Under the pieces are notes generated by a model that saw only the letters and a list, made by a program, of their open reading frames with translations, made no database searches and had not been told where the DNA came from. Position numbers and translations under genes: made by a program. A DNA stretch of 64,000 bases from positions 372,001-436,000 of the forward strand of contig NZ_JANIGO010000003.1 in the NCBI RefSeq assembly GCF_024518835.1. The letters run 5' to 3'. Source of the stretch: Limnobacter humi. GTDB taxonomy: Bacteria; Pseudomonadota; Gammaproteobacteria; Burkholderiales; Burkholderiaceae_B. Positions 58,375 through 64,000 of this stretch are shown here, piece after piece (positions within the stretch are counted from its first letter, which is position 1; every line of letters starts with the position of its first letter).

Positions 58375-60266
58375 CCGTTCAGTGCCCGCGCGATGTAATC
58401 GCGCGGCACAGTGGGTTTGGGCACGGTCATGTCGAACCAACTTCGCACGTTTTGCTCCAACCCCACGCCATGCATGTAGTTGTACAGGGCCTTGTTCAGG
58501 CCCTTGCCCAATGCGTCGTGGTCAACCCCGGTGGGGTCCACAAAGCCCACATCGTTTTTGGCAAACTTACCCTCGGGCAACGGCAACAGCGTTACCCCAT
58601 AGGCTTCCGGATTTTTCCCAACGGGCGAGTGCACCGTGCAGGCAAACCGGTGGAAAAAACCAGATTGAATGCAGCCCTCTGCAAACAACTGGCGCACATA
58701 TTCCAGCGCGTCCACCGTGTCTTGAACTGTTTGTGTGGGGAAACCGTACATGAGGTAGGCGTGCACCAGCACACCTGCATCGGAGAACGCCTTGGTGACC
58801 CGCGCCACCTGCGCCACCGACACACCCTTTTGCATCAACTTCAACAAACGGTCCGAAGCCACTTCCAATCCACCGCTGATGGCAATGCAACCACTTTGCG
58901 CCATCAACTGACACAATTCTGGCGTGAAGGATTTTTCAAAACGGATATTGCCCCACCAGGAAATGGACACCTGCCGTTCCAGCAATTCATGCGCCAGCGC
59001 TTTCAGTGATTTGGGGGGGGCAGCCTCGTCCACAAAGTGAAACCCGGTTTGCCCGGTTTCTTCCACAATGCGTTCAATGCGGTTGACCAGCTCCGTGGCG
59101 GTGGCGGTTTCATAGCGGCCAATGTAGTCCAGCGACACATCACAGAAACTGCATTTCTTCCAGTAACAGCCATGGGCCACCGTCAGCTTGTTCCAACGGC
59201 CATCGCTCCACAGGCGGTGCATGGGGTTGAGCATGTCCAGCAGGCTGAGGTAACTGTGGATGGGCAAACCGTCCCAGGTGGGGGTACCCACGTCTTCAAA
59301 GGGCACATCAGGTTCGGCCCAGTTGACATACTTCACCGCGCCTTCTGCAGTTCGCACAAACGTACGCACCAAGCGCTGCGGGCCACGTTTGCCTTGTAAA
59401 TGTTCAATGAGCGCCAGCAATGGGCGTTCGCCCGCATCGAGTGTGATGGTGTCCACATAGTTGAACACCCGAGGCTCGCCCAGCTCACGAAGCTCGGTGT
59501 TGGGGTAGCCTCCACCCAGGGAAACGTGCGCCTTGGGAAACTCAGCCTTGATGGCCTGGCCAATGCGCAGCGCGGCGTACATGGCCCCAGGGAACGGCAC
59601 CGACAACAGCACCAAATCCGGTTGATGCGCATCACAGGCTTCCAGTGCCAGGCTGACCAACACATCATCCACCAGGGTGGTGTCGCCTTCCAGCGCCAAT
59701 TCCATGGGATCGAAACTGGCTTGCCCGCTGGCCAGGCTTTCGGCGTAGCGTACAAATTCAAAACGCTCATCTATCGCATCGCGAACCACATCCGACAAGT
59801 CATTCAAGTACAGCGTGGCCAAGTGGCGTGCGCGGTCTTGCGCCCCCAAAGCCCCAAAGGCCCACGCCAGCGAATCGCCCCCCTCATCCACATAACTGTT
59901 CAGTGAATCAAACCGCTCGCCTTCTGGCAAATAGTTGCGGGTGTTGATGCGGTGGGCCAGGGTAGAATCGCCTCCCTGCAGAAACCGGATGGTGGGCCCA
60001 ATGGTGGCCCGGTACTGGTCAAAGCGATCCATGAAGGCCGCCACACGTTCGGTCACCTCGGGCTGCGCCTCAATTTCATCGGCAATCGCATCCAATCCTT
60101 CCGGCGAAAAGAGGCGAAGCACCAAACCCAAGGCAATATCAGCTTGCACGGCGTGAATGCCTTGCGAGCGCAAAAAACCGGTGAGGTATGCGGTGGAGGG
60201 GTATGGTGTGTTGAGCTGCGTCATCGGCGGGATGAGCGACAACACCGTAAAGGCAGATTTGGACAT
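58341..60266 (-). CDS. B12-binding-type radical SAM protein with CX4CX2C cluster motif
   Basis: A 641-residue radical SAM enzyme. The N-terminal half resembles a cobalamin-binding domain (DLVLLSVPFPGAMYAALRIG, HVSLGGGYPNTELRELG). The cluster motif is GCYWKKCSFCD: the cysteines are spaced C-x4-C-x2-C, not the usual CX3CX2C. The rest of the barrel follows (FVDEAAPPKSLKALAHELL, SISWWGNIRFEK, GGLEVASDRLL). The substrate is unknown. ATG at 60266 (MSKSAFTVL) is preferred; ATG 60284 is possible. It follows the SDR gene by about 50 bases on the same strand. Confidence 0.82.
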   Translation of the reverse strand: MSKSAFTVLSLIPPMTQLNTPYPSTAYLTGFLRSQGIHAVQADIALGLVLRLFSPEGLDAIADEIEAQPEVTERVAAFMDRFDQYRATIGPTIRFLQGGDSTLAHRINTRNYLPEGERFDSLNSYVDEGGDSLAWAFGALGAQDRARHLATLYLNDLSDVVRDAIDERFEFVRYAESLASGQASFDPMELALEGDTTLVDDVLVSLALEACDAHQPDLVLLSVPFPGAMYAALRIGQAIKAEFPKAHVSLGGGYPNTELRELGEPRVFNYVDTITLDAGERPLLALIEHLQGKRGPQRLVRTFVRTAEGAVKYVNWAEPDVPFEDVGTPTWDGLPIHSYLSLLDMLNPMHRLWSDGRWNKLTVAHGCYWKKCSFCDVSLDYIGRYETATATELVNRIERIVEETGQTGFHFVDEAAPPKSLKALAHELLERQVSISWWGNIRFEKSFTPELCQLMAQSGCIAISGGLEVASDRLLKLMQKGVSVAQVARVTKAFSDAGVLVHAYLMYGFPTQTVQDTVDALEYVRQLFAEGCIQSGFFHRFACTVHSPVGKNPEAYGVTLLPLPEGKFAKNDVGFVDPTGVDHDALGKGLNKALYNYMHGVGLEQNVRSWFDMTVPKPTVPRDYIARALNGQESLSTLVKR

Positions 60267-60318
60267 GCCCGAATTATCGGCCATGCCCAGCCTGTGGGTC
60301 AAATCGACAGCGAGACAC

Positions 60319-61101
60319 TCAAACCTTTGTGGGGCGGGTCAAAAAGGCCACCAAGGCGGTGACCACGCGCCGAGGCGTAAAGCGCACGCTTTGTGCCATC
60401 AGCCAGTTCATAAAGCCCTGAATAAACACCCGCTTACCACCCATCATGGCCTGATAACCCTCAATCGCCACCTGTTCTGACGTGGGCAGGCGTTTACCCT
60501 TGACCATGGCGGAATGGTGCATGTCGGCCTTGTCTTGGAAGCCGGATGCAGTGGGGCCTGGGCACAAGGCGGTGACAGACACACCATGCGGTGCCAACTC
60601 CTCGGCCAGCGCCTCACTAAAACTGAGCACATAGGCTTTGGTGGCGTAATACACCGCCATGTAAGGACCAGGCTGAAATGACGCTGTAGACGCCACATTC
60701 AGGATTTTGCCGCGGTTGGCGATCAGGTCGGGCAAAAACCGCTTGGTCAGAATGGTGAGCGAGTCCATGTTCAAGCGCATCATGGCCAACTCGCCATCCA
60801 GGTCGTTGTCCTTGAACTCACCAAATACGCCCACGCCCGCATTGTTGATGAGGTAGTTCAAGGCAATGCCCTTGCCCCGCACTGTAGCCACCAACGCCTC
60901 GGCTGCACCCTGGCGAGACAAATCACCAGGCGCAGTTTCAACCTGAACACCATACTGACTTCGCCACTGGGCAGCCAACTCATCCAGCTTGGCAGCGCTG
61001 CGCGCTGAAATGATGAGCGACACGCCCCCCTTGGCCAACTGTTCCGCAAAATGCAACCCAATGCCCGACGATGCGCCAGTAACCAATGCCCACTGTTTCA
61101 T
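60319..61101 (-). CDS. Short-chain dehydrogenase/reductase
   Basis: A 260-residue SDR. The cofactor motif is LVTGASSGIGLHFAEQL, then NNAGVGVFGEF, and the catalytic Ser, Tyr and Lys appear as ASTASFQPGPYMAVYYATKA (YxxxK). The Arg in SARSAAKLD suggests preference for NADP(H). No membrane segment is predicted, though the C-terminus is slightly hydrophobic and basic. It is controlled, I infer, by the ArsR-type regulator downstream of whose gene it lies: a perfect 18-base palindrome sits 26 bases before its start. Substrate unknown. Confidence 0.88.
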   Translation of the reverse strand: MKQWALVTGASSGIGLHFAEQLAKGGVSLIISARSAAKLDELAAQWRSQYGVQVETAPGDLSRQGAAEALVATVRGKGIALNYLINNAGVGVFGEFKDNDLDGELAMMRLNMDSLTILTKRFLPDLIANRGKILNVASTASFQPGPYMAVYYATKAYVLSFSEALAEELAPHGVSVTALCPGPTASGFQDKADMHHSAMVKGKRLPTSEQVAIEGYQAMMGGKRVFIQGFMNWLMAQSVRFTPRRVVTALVAFLTRPTKV

Positions 61102-61127
61102 GGTGATTCTCCCACTGTAACAATACC

Positions 61128-61145
61128 GATATGTTTAAACATATC
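61128..61145 (-). promoter_or_regulatory. Perfect palindromic operator upstream of the SDR gene
   Basis: GATATGTTTAAACATATC is an 18-base perfect inverted repeat between the SDR start (61101) and the arsR stop (61211). A near-identical site lies upstream of arsR at 61573-61590. It is the likely binding site of the ArsR-family protein. Confidence 0.75.
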
Positions 61146-61210
61146 AACCTATTCAATCTTTAAAAACCCAGGGTCTTTGTGGTACCCCGGGCACGGTTCC
61201 TTCACAAACT

Positions 61211-61540
61211 TTAAGAACAAGCCACTTCGGCCTGTTCTATCAATGTTTTCAACTGACCAATCGGCTCGTCCCATACCAAGGTGTAGTAATTCTCTCGGGA
61301 CTCTTTTTCCGCAGCAATCAACCCCGCTTCCTTTAGCACCTTCAAGTGGTGCGACACAGTGGGCCGCGAGAAACTGACCCGTTCGCTGATCTCGCTCACA
61401 TTCAAACGCTCAAACTCCGCCAACAGCAGCAGAATGGCTTGCCGGTTGACATCGCCCAAGGCATGGAACAGTGGCGCGCAGCGGTCCAGCGACTTTTTGA
61501 CGTCTTTTAAAGTCCAGTGCAGCTTGCCGACTTTACTCAT
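61211..61540 (-). CDS. ArsR-family winged-helix repressor
   Basis: A 109-residue regulator. It has DVNRQAILLLLAEFERLNVS, then the recognition helix SRPTVSHHLKVLKEAGLI and a wing (EKESRENYYTLVW), all typical of ArsR/SmtB. The metal-binding ELCVCDL motif is missing, so it probably senses a non-metal signal or is not metal-dependent. It lies between two similar 18-base palindromes, one before its own start and one before the SDR gene, which suggests autoregulation and control of the SDR. The SDR gene follows 110 bases downstream. Confidence 0.88.
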   Translation of the reverse strand: MSKVGKLHWTLKDVKKSLDRCAPLFHALGDVNRQAILLLLAEFERLNVSEISERVSFSRPTVSHHLKVLKEAGLIAAEKESRENYYTLVWDEPIGQLKTLIEQAEVACS

Positions 61541-61572
61541 GAAGGTGAATACTCAGGAATTTAAAACATGTT

Positions 61573-61590
61573 GATGCGTTTAAACACATT
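61573..61590 (-). promoter_or_regulatory. Palindromic operator upstream of arsR
   Basis: GATGCGTTTAAACACATT is a near-palindrome (half-sites GATGCGTTT and AATGTGTTT) with the same length and TTTAAA centre as the site at 61128-61145. It lies 33 bases upstream of the arsR start. Confidence 0.68.
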
Positions 61591-61612
61591 AAATCAATAA
61601 AGCGCCATGTTG

Positions 61613-62866
61613 TCAACGGTGCCGGTTTCGATACTGCTCCAGCAACCCCCCAGAAAACACCTGCTTGAAAAAAATCGGCGTCAAGAAGGTGGTGACAATG
61701 CCCATCAGCACCAGCGTTGAAAACATGGTGGGGCCAATAAACCCTTTTTGGTAGGCAATGCCCGCCACCACCAGTTCCATCACGCCACGGCCATTGAGCA
61801 CACAACCCAGGCCGATGGCCTCACGCGAACCCATGCCCACGATGGCACCGCCCAACCAGCCCGAGAGCATTTTGGTGAACACGGAAATCACGATCACGAT
61901 CAGCGGGAAATCCCAATCGCTGAGCGAGAACCAATGAAACTCCAGGCCGAGGTACGCAAAAAATACAGGCGCCAAAAAACCGTTGGTGATCGAACCCAAG
62001 GTATTTTGCAGGTCGGTGTAGCGCGATGCTAAAAAATGCCGCTTGTCCAAAAACAGCGCACCAAAAAATGCACCGATCACAAAGTGAAAGCCCAGGGCCT
62101 CGCTGATGGTGCCAAACACCAATACAAACACCACCACAATGCCGAACAGCGCCTCTGGACCAAATATTCGGATCATGGTTTCAGGGAAAGTGGCCACACT
62201 GAAATTGCGGGCATCCAACCATTCCAGCAGCTTGTTGAGGGCATACACAACCGCGGCAAAGACCATCAGTTTTAAGGTGGCAATGCCCACCGTGTCCAGG
62301 GCATCGTTGACAGTGATTTTTTCGGGCAGGTTCAACACAATGCCCAGCACAAACAGGGCCGCCACGTCATTCACAATCGCTGTGGCCAGCGCGTACTTGG
62401 CAATCGGTGTATGCAACACACCCAAGCTTTCCATCAATTTCACCGCCACCGGCAACGCAGTAATGGAAATGCACAAACCCAAAAACACCATGCGCATCAC
62501 ATCCAGCTCATAAGCCTGGGCCACCACAATGCCGCCGCCAAACGGAATGATGAAGCTCAACGCTGCCAACACCAAGCCGCGGCCCTTCATCGCGCTCACA
62601 ATGTCGGCCAGGCGCATCTCCAGCCCGGCACTCAAAATGATGAGGAACACCGCCAACTCAGTAATCCCTGCCAACGCCTTGTTGGGGCTGATCAAACCCA
62701 ACACAGCAGGGCCCAGCAACACACCGGCCAAGATTTCACCAATGAGCTCAGGCTGGTTGTAACGGGCAAACAAACGGCCAAACAAACGCGCCGCCACAAT
62801 CAAGATCAACAGGCTGGATAGGAGGGACATGGCAAACCATTCAAAATATTCGATCGAGTTTAGCAT
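61613..62866 (-). CDS. CPA2-family cation:proton antiporter
   Basis: A 417-residue integral membrane antiporter of the Kef/NapA-like CPA2 group, with about 12 hydrophobic helices. Conserved parts are QPELIGEILAGVLLGPAVLG near the N-terminus, ELAVFLIILSAGLEMRLADI, ALATAIVNDVAALFVLGIVL with the ion-binding Asn-Asp pair, and GLGCVLNGRGVMELVVAGI. It lacks the cytoplasmic TrkA-N domain of full KefB/C. It exchanges K+ or Na+ for protons; the ion is not clear. The start is uncertain: ATG at 62866 or 62875. It is divergent from marR. Confidence 0.87.
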   Translation of the reverse strand: MLNSIEYFEWFAMSLLSSLLILIVAARLFGRLFARYNQPELIGEILAGVLLGPAVLGLISPNKALAGITELAVFLIILSAGLEMRLADIVSAMKGRGLVLAALSFIIPFGGGIVVAQAYELDVMRMVFLGLCISITALPVAVKLMESLGVLHTPIAKYALATAIVNDVAALFVLGIVLNLPEKITVNDALDTVGIATLKLMVFAAVVYALNKLLEWLDARNFSVATFPETMIRIFGPEALFGIVVVFVLVFGTISEALGFHFVIGAFFGALFLDKRHFLASRYTDLQNTLGSITNGFLAPVFFAYLGLEFHWFSLSDWDFPLIVIVISVFTKMLSGWLGGAIVGMGSREAIGLGCVLNGRGVMELVVAGIAYQKGFIGPTMFSTLVLMGIVTTFLTPIFFKQVFSGGLLEQYRNRHR

Positions 62867-62884
62867 GACCGGCATGACACCCCG

Positions 62885-62908
62885 AACCACGCTGGGAACC
62901 ACGCTGGG
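62885..62908 (+). repeat. 12-base tandem duplication, two copies
   Basis: AACCACGCTGGG occurs twice back to back upstream of the antiporter start. It lies outside the chosen reading frame start and may affect its leader. Confidence 0.9.
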
Positions 62909-62938
62909 AAACACCCAAGGTCTTGTTTGACGAATCCA

Positions 62939-62972
62939 TTGACAGTCCGTTCTAACAACGATAGGATACTAC
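62939..62972 (+). promoter_or_regulatory. marR promoter with overlapping palindrome
   Basis: A perfect -35 TTGACA (62939-62944), a 17-base spacer and a -10 TAGGAT (62962-62967). The -10 lies inside GATAGGATACTAC (62960-62972), which has the palindromic core TAG-N4-CTA. The same core and spacing recur at 63399-63432 and 63460-63493. This is a probable MarR operator, giving autorepression. Confidence 0.65.
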
Positions 62973-62976
62973 CGAA

Positions 62977-63402
62977 ATGTCGCATCCCACACTTGATTTC
63001 AAGCGCGCCTATTTGGCGCTGCGCCGGGCACTCGAGAACACCGTGAAACCTTTTGGGTTCACGGGTGGGCAGTTTGACGTCCTTCAATTGTTGATGCACG
63101 AGACCGACATCGAGCACCGTGAATTGCAGCGTAGGCTCGCCGTCACCTCCCCCACATTGACCAATATTGTCGATGTTCTGGAGAAAAACGGACATGTGGT
63201 TCGACGGTCCAATGCGGACGACGCCCGAACCAAATCGATTGCAATCACCGATGCGGCCCGAGAGATTTGTTACTCAGCAGAATTTTGCGATGCAGGTGAC
63301 CAATTGGTTGAGCAGATGTTTGCTGGTTTTACCAAAGAAGAACGGAAACAGTTCACCAAGTTGCTGGCACGGATCGAGCGCAATCTCGATTCACTGACTT
63401 GA
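62977..63402 (+). CDS. MarR-family transcriptional regulator
   Basis: A 141-residue winged-helix regulator. The MarR core is clear: FTGGQFDVLQLLMHETDIEH, then the recognition region LAVTSPTLTNIVDVLEKNGH and the wing RSNADDARTKSIAITDAARE. Such dimers bind short palindromes and are released by small phenolic or other ligands. It likely represses its own promoter (62939-62972) and the tandem promoters of the membrane gene at 63519. The start ATG is at 62977, only about ten bases after the presumed -10, so its leader is very short or the message is nearly leaderless. Confidence 0.9.
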   Translation: MSHPTLDFKRAYLALRRALENTVKPFGFTGGQFDVLQLLMHETDIEHRELQRRLAVTSPTLTNIVDVLEKNGHVVRRSNADDARTKSIAITDAAREICYSAEFCDAGDQLVEQMFAGFTKEERKQFTKLLARIERNLDSLT

Positions 63403-63432
63403 GTTTTTTTAACCATTTAGATAGGAAGCTAC
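63399..63432 (+). promoter_or_regulatory. Promoter-operator copy 1 before the membrane gene
   Basis: -35 TTGAGT (63399-63404), 17-base spacer, -10 TAGGAA (63422-63427) inside GATAGGAAGCTAC (63420-63432) with the TAG-N4-CTA core. Its -35 overlaps the last codons of marR. Confidence 0.55.
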
Positions 63433-63459
63433 AGAATAAGCACATCCCGCTCAACTTCA

Positions 63460-63493
63460 TTGCGCGGATCCATTTAAATCGATAGGAAGCTAC
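63460..63493 (+). promoter_or_regulatory. Promoter-operator copy 2 before the membrane gene
   Basis: -35 TTGCGC (63460-63465), 17-base spacer, -10 TAGGAA (63483-63488) inside an identical GATAGGAAGCTAC (63481-63493). The membrane gene starts at 63519, 26 bases after the operator. Confidence 0.55.
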
Positions 63494-63518
63494 TTTTAAA
63501 CCAATTCAGGAGTAACTC

Positions 63519-64000
63519 ATGAATACCTTAACGACCTTAACGCAACTGGGGTTAATCGCAACACTCATGGCCATGGGCATTTCTTCGGTGAGGGAATTTC
63601 GTAACCACACCCCCGGACGTTTTCGCAAAGTGGCCAGCGGGTTGGGCTCAATACTGGCGGGCCTTGGGAATGTGGCTGGTTTGATGGTTCCGTTTTTCGC
63701 GTTTTTCATGGCAAGCCTGTCGCTGATTGCGGTGATCATCCATGCCCGGGTTATGCGCAGCACTCGCTCAAGCGTTAGGCCATGGACCTTGGGGGTTGCT
63801 GCACTGCTGGCGCTGGCCGTTGCCCTGTTGCAACCACTGGGACTGAAGGTGCTGCTGCTGCCCAAGGCCGACGACTTACCAACCCGGGCTATGCAAACGC
63901 GCGTGTTGAAAACCTTCGAACCGGGCGAGTCGCTAGAGGGCATTGCTGTGGGCGCCCAGGGGCAGATTGTGCTGACCACCAACAAAGGACTGCGGTTGGA
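63519..64000 (+). CDS. Membrane protein, N-terminal part (runs off right edge)
   Basis: At least 160 residues of a protein that continues beyond the window. Hydrophobic helices are seen at the N-terminus (LTQLGLIATLMAMGISS), in the middle (MVPFFAFFMASLSLIAVI) and later (LGVAALLALAVALLQPLGLK), followed by an extracytoplasmic-looking part that begins a repeat-like EPGESLEGIAVGAQGQIVLT. That last piece resembles the start of a beta-propeller, but it is too short to be sure. A GGAG lies nine bases before the ATG. Two promoters with presumed MarR sites precede it, so it is probably part of the MarR regulon. Confidence 0.72.
   Translation, partial: MNTLTTLTQLGLIATLMAMGISSVREFRNHTPGRFRKVASGLGSILAGLGNVAGLMVPFFAFFMASLSLIAVIIHARVMRSTRSSVRPWTLGVAALLALAVALLQPLGLKVLLLPKADDLPTRAMQTRVLKTFEPGESLEGIAVGAQGQIVLTTNKGLRL

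Noticed and set aside
1-64000. CRISPR arrays, rRNA, tRNA
   Set aside because: I looked for regular spaced repeats and tRNA T-arm words and saw none. A covariance search would settle the point.

Overview
The window is chromosomal DNA of a betaproteobacterium, most likely in the Burkholderiales. The support is a double-length UvrA (about 1,900 residues, seen in several Burkholderiales), the order accB-accC-prmA-zinc ribbon/DUF3426-pfkB, an mpl-ubiC-RNB-tonB-aroE-mtgA run, and a yhdP-nitrilase-tldD run. A Limnobacter-like genus is my guess only. Genes are densely packed and most sit in same-strand runs with overlapping stop and start codons. I saw no rRNA, tRNA, CRISPR array, prophage or insertion sequence.

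Layout. 1-1.1 kb: the start of a nitrite reductase gene (nirB, running off the left edge) with an elaborate nitrogen-control region: NtrC-like site, consensus sigma-54 promoter, two hexaloop hairpins and a terminator. 1.1-5.8 kb: an S15-like lipoprotein hydrolase, a PhoD-like phosphatase and tsaD. 5.9-9.8 kb: glycolate oxidase glcDEF. 9.8-12.1 kb: a small zinc peptidase and the nitrate-responsive pair NasS/NasT, whose ANTAR regulator fits the nirB leader. 12.1-15.1 kb: pdxH, xerD, a proline-rich orphan and plsY. 15.2-19.1 kb: an AT-richer stretch with two orphan genes. 19.4-21.2 kb: a three-gene DUF2589-type cluster. 21.3-27.0 kb: the fused uvrA. 27.1-28.1 kb: small orphans.

28.2-36.1 kb: aroG behind a phenylalanine/tyrosine/tryptophan-rich leader peptide and terminator (a classic attenuator), then tldD, a nitrilase-family amidase and yhdP. 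36.2-38.9 kb: glnE. 38.9-46.0 kb: one minus-strand operon mpl-yqiA-ubiC-rnb-tonB-aroE-mtgA. 46.1-52.4 kb: a plus-strand run with a TlpA-like thioredoxin, accBC, prmA, a zinc-ribbon protein, a PfkB kinase and a SlyB-like lipoprotein. 52.5-58.4 kb: a membrane/coiled-coil/zinc-ribbon protein, YggT, a histone H1-like protein, a PAP2 phosphatase, a Baeyer-Villiger-type monooxygenase and two small genes. 58.3-61.6 kb: a radical SAM protein, an SDR and an ArsR regulator with two matching palindromic operators. 61.6-64 kb: a CPA2 antiporter, a MarR regulator and the start of a membrane protein, with three promoters that share one architecture.

Functional themes are nitrogen control (nirB, NasS/T, glnE), aromatic amino acid and ubiquinone entry (aroG, aroE, ubiC), envelope building (mpl, mtgA, plsY, yhdP), fatty acid start (accBC) and glycolate use (glcDEF). 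The most informative parts are regulatory: the nirB leader, the aroG attenuator, the ArsR operator pair and the MarR promoter set. The least explained genes are the orphans at 13.8-21.2 kb.
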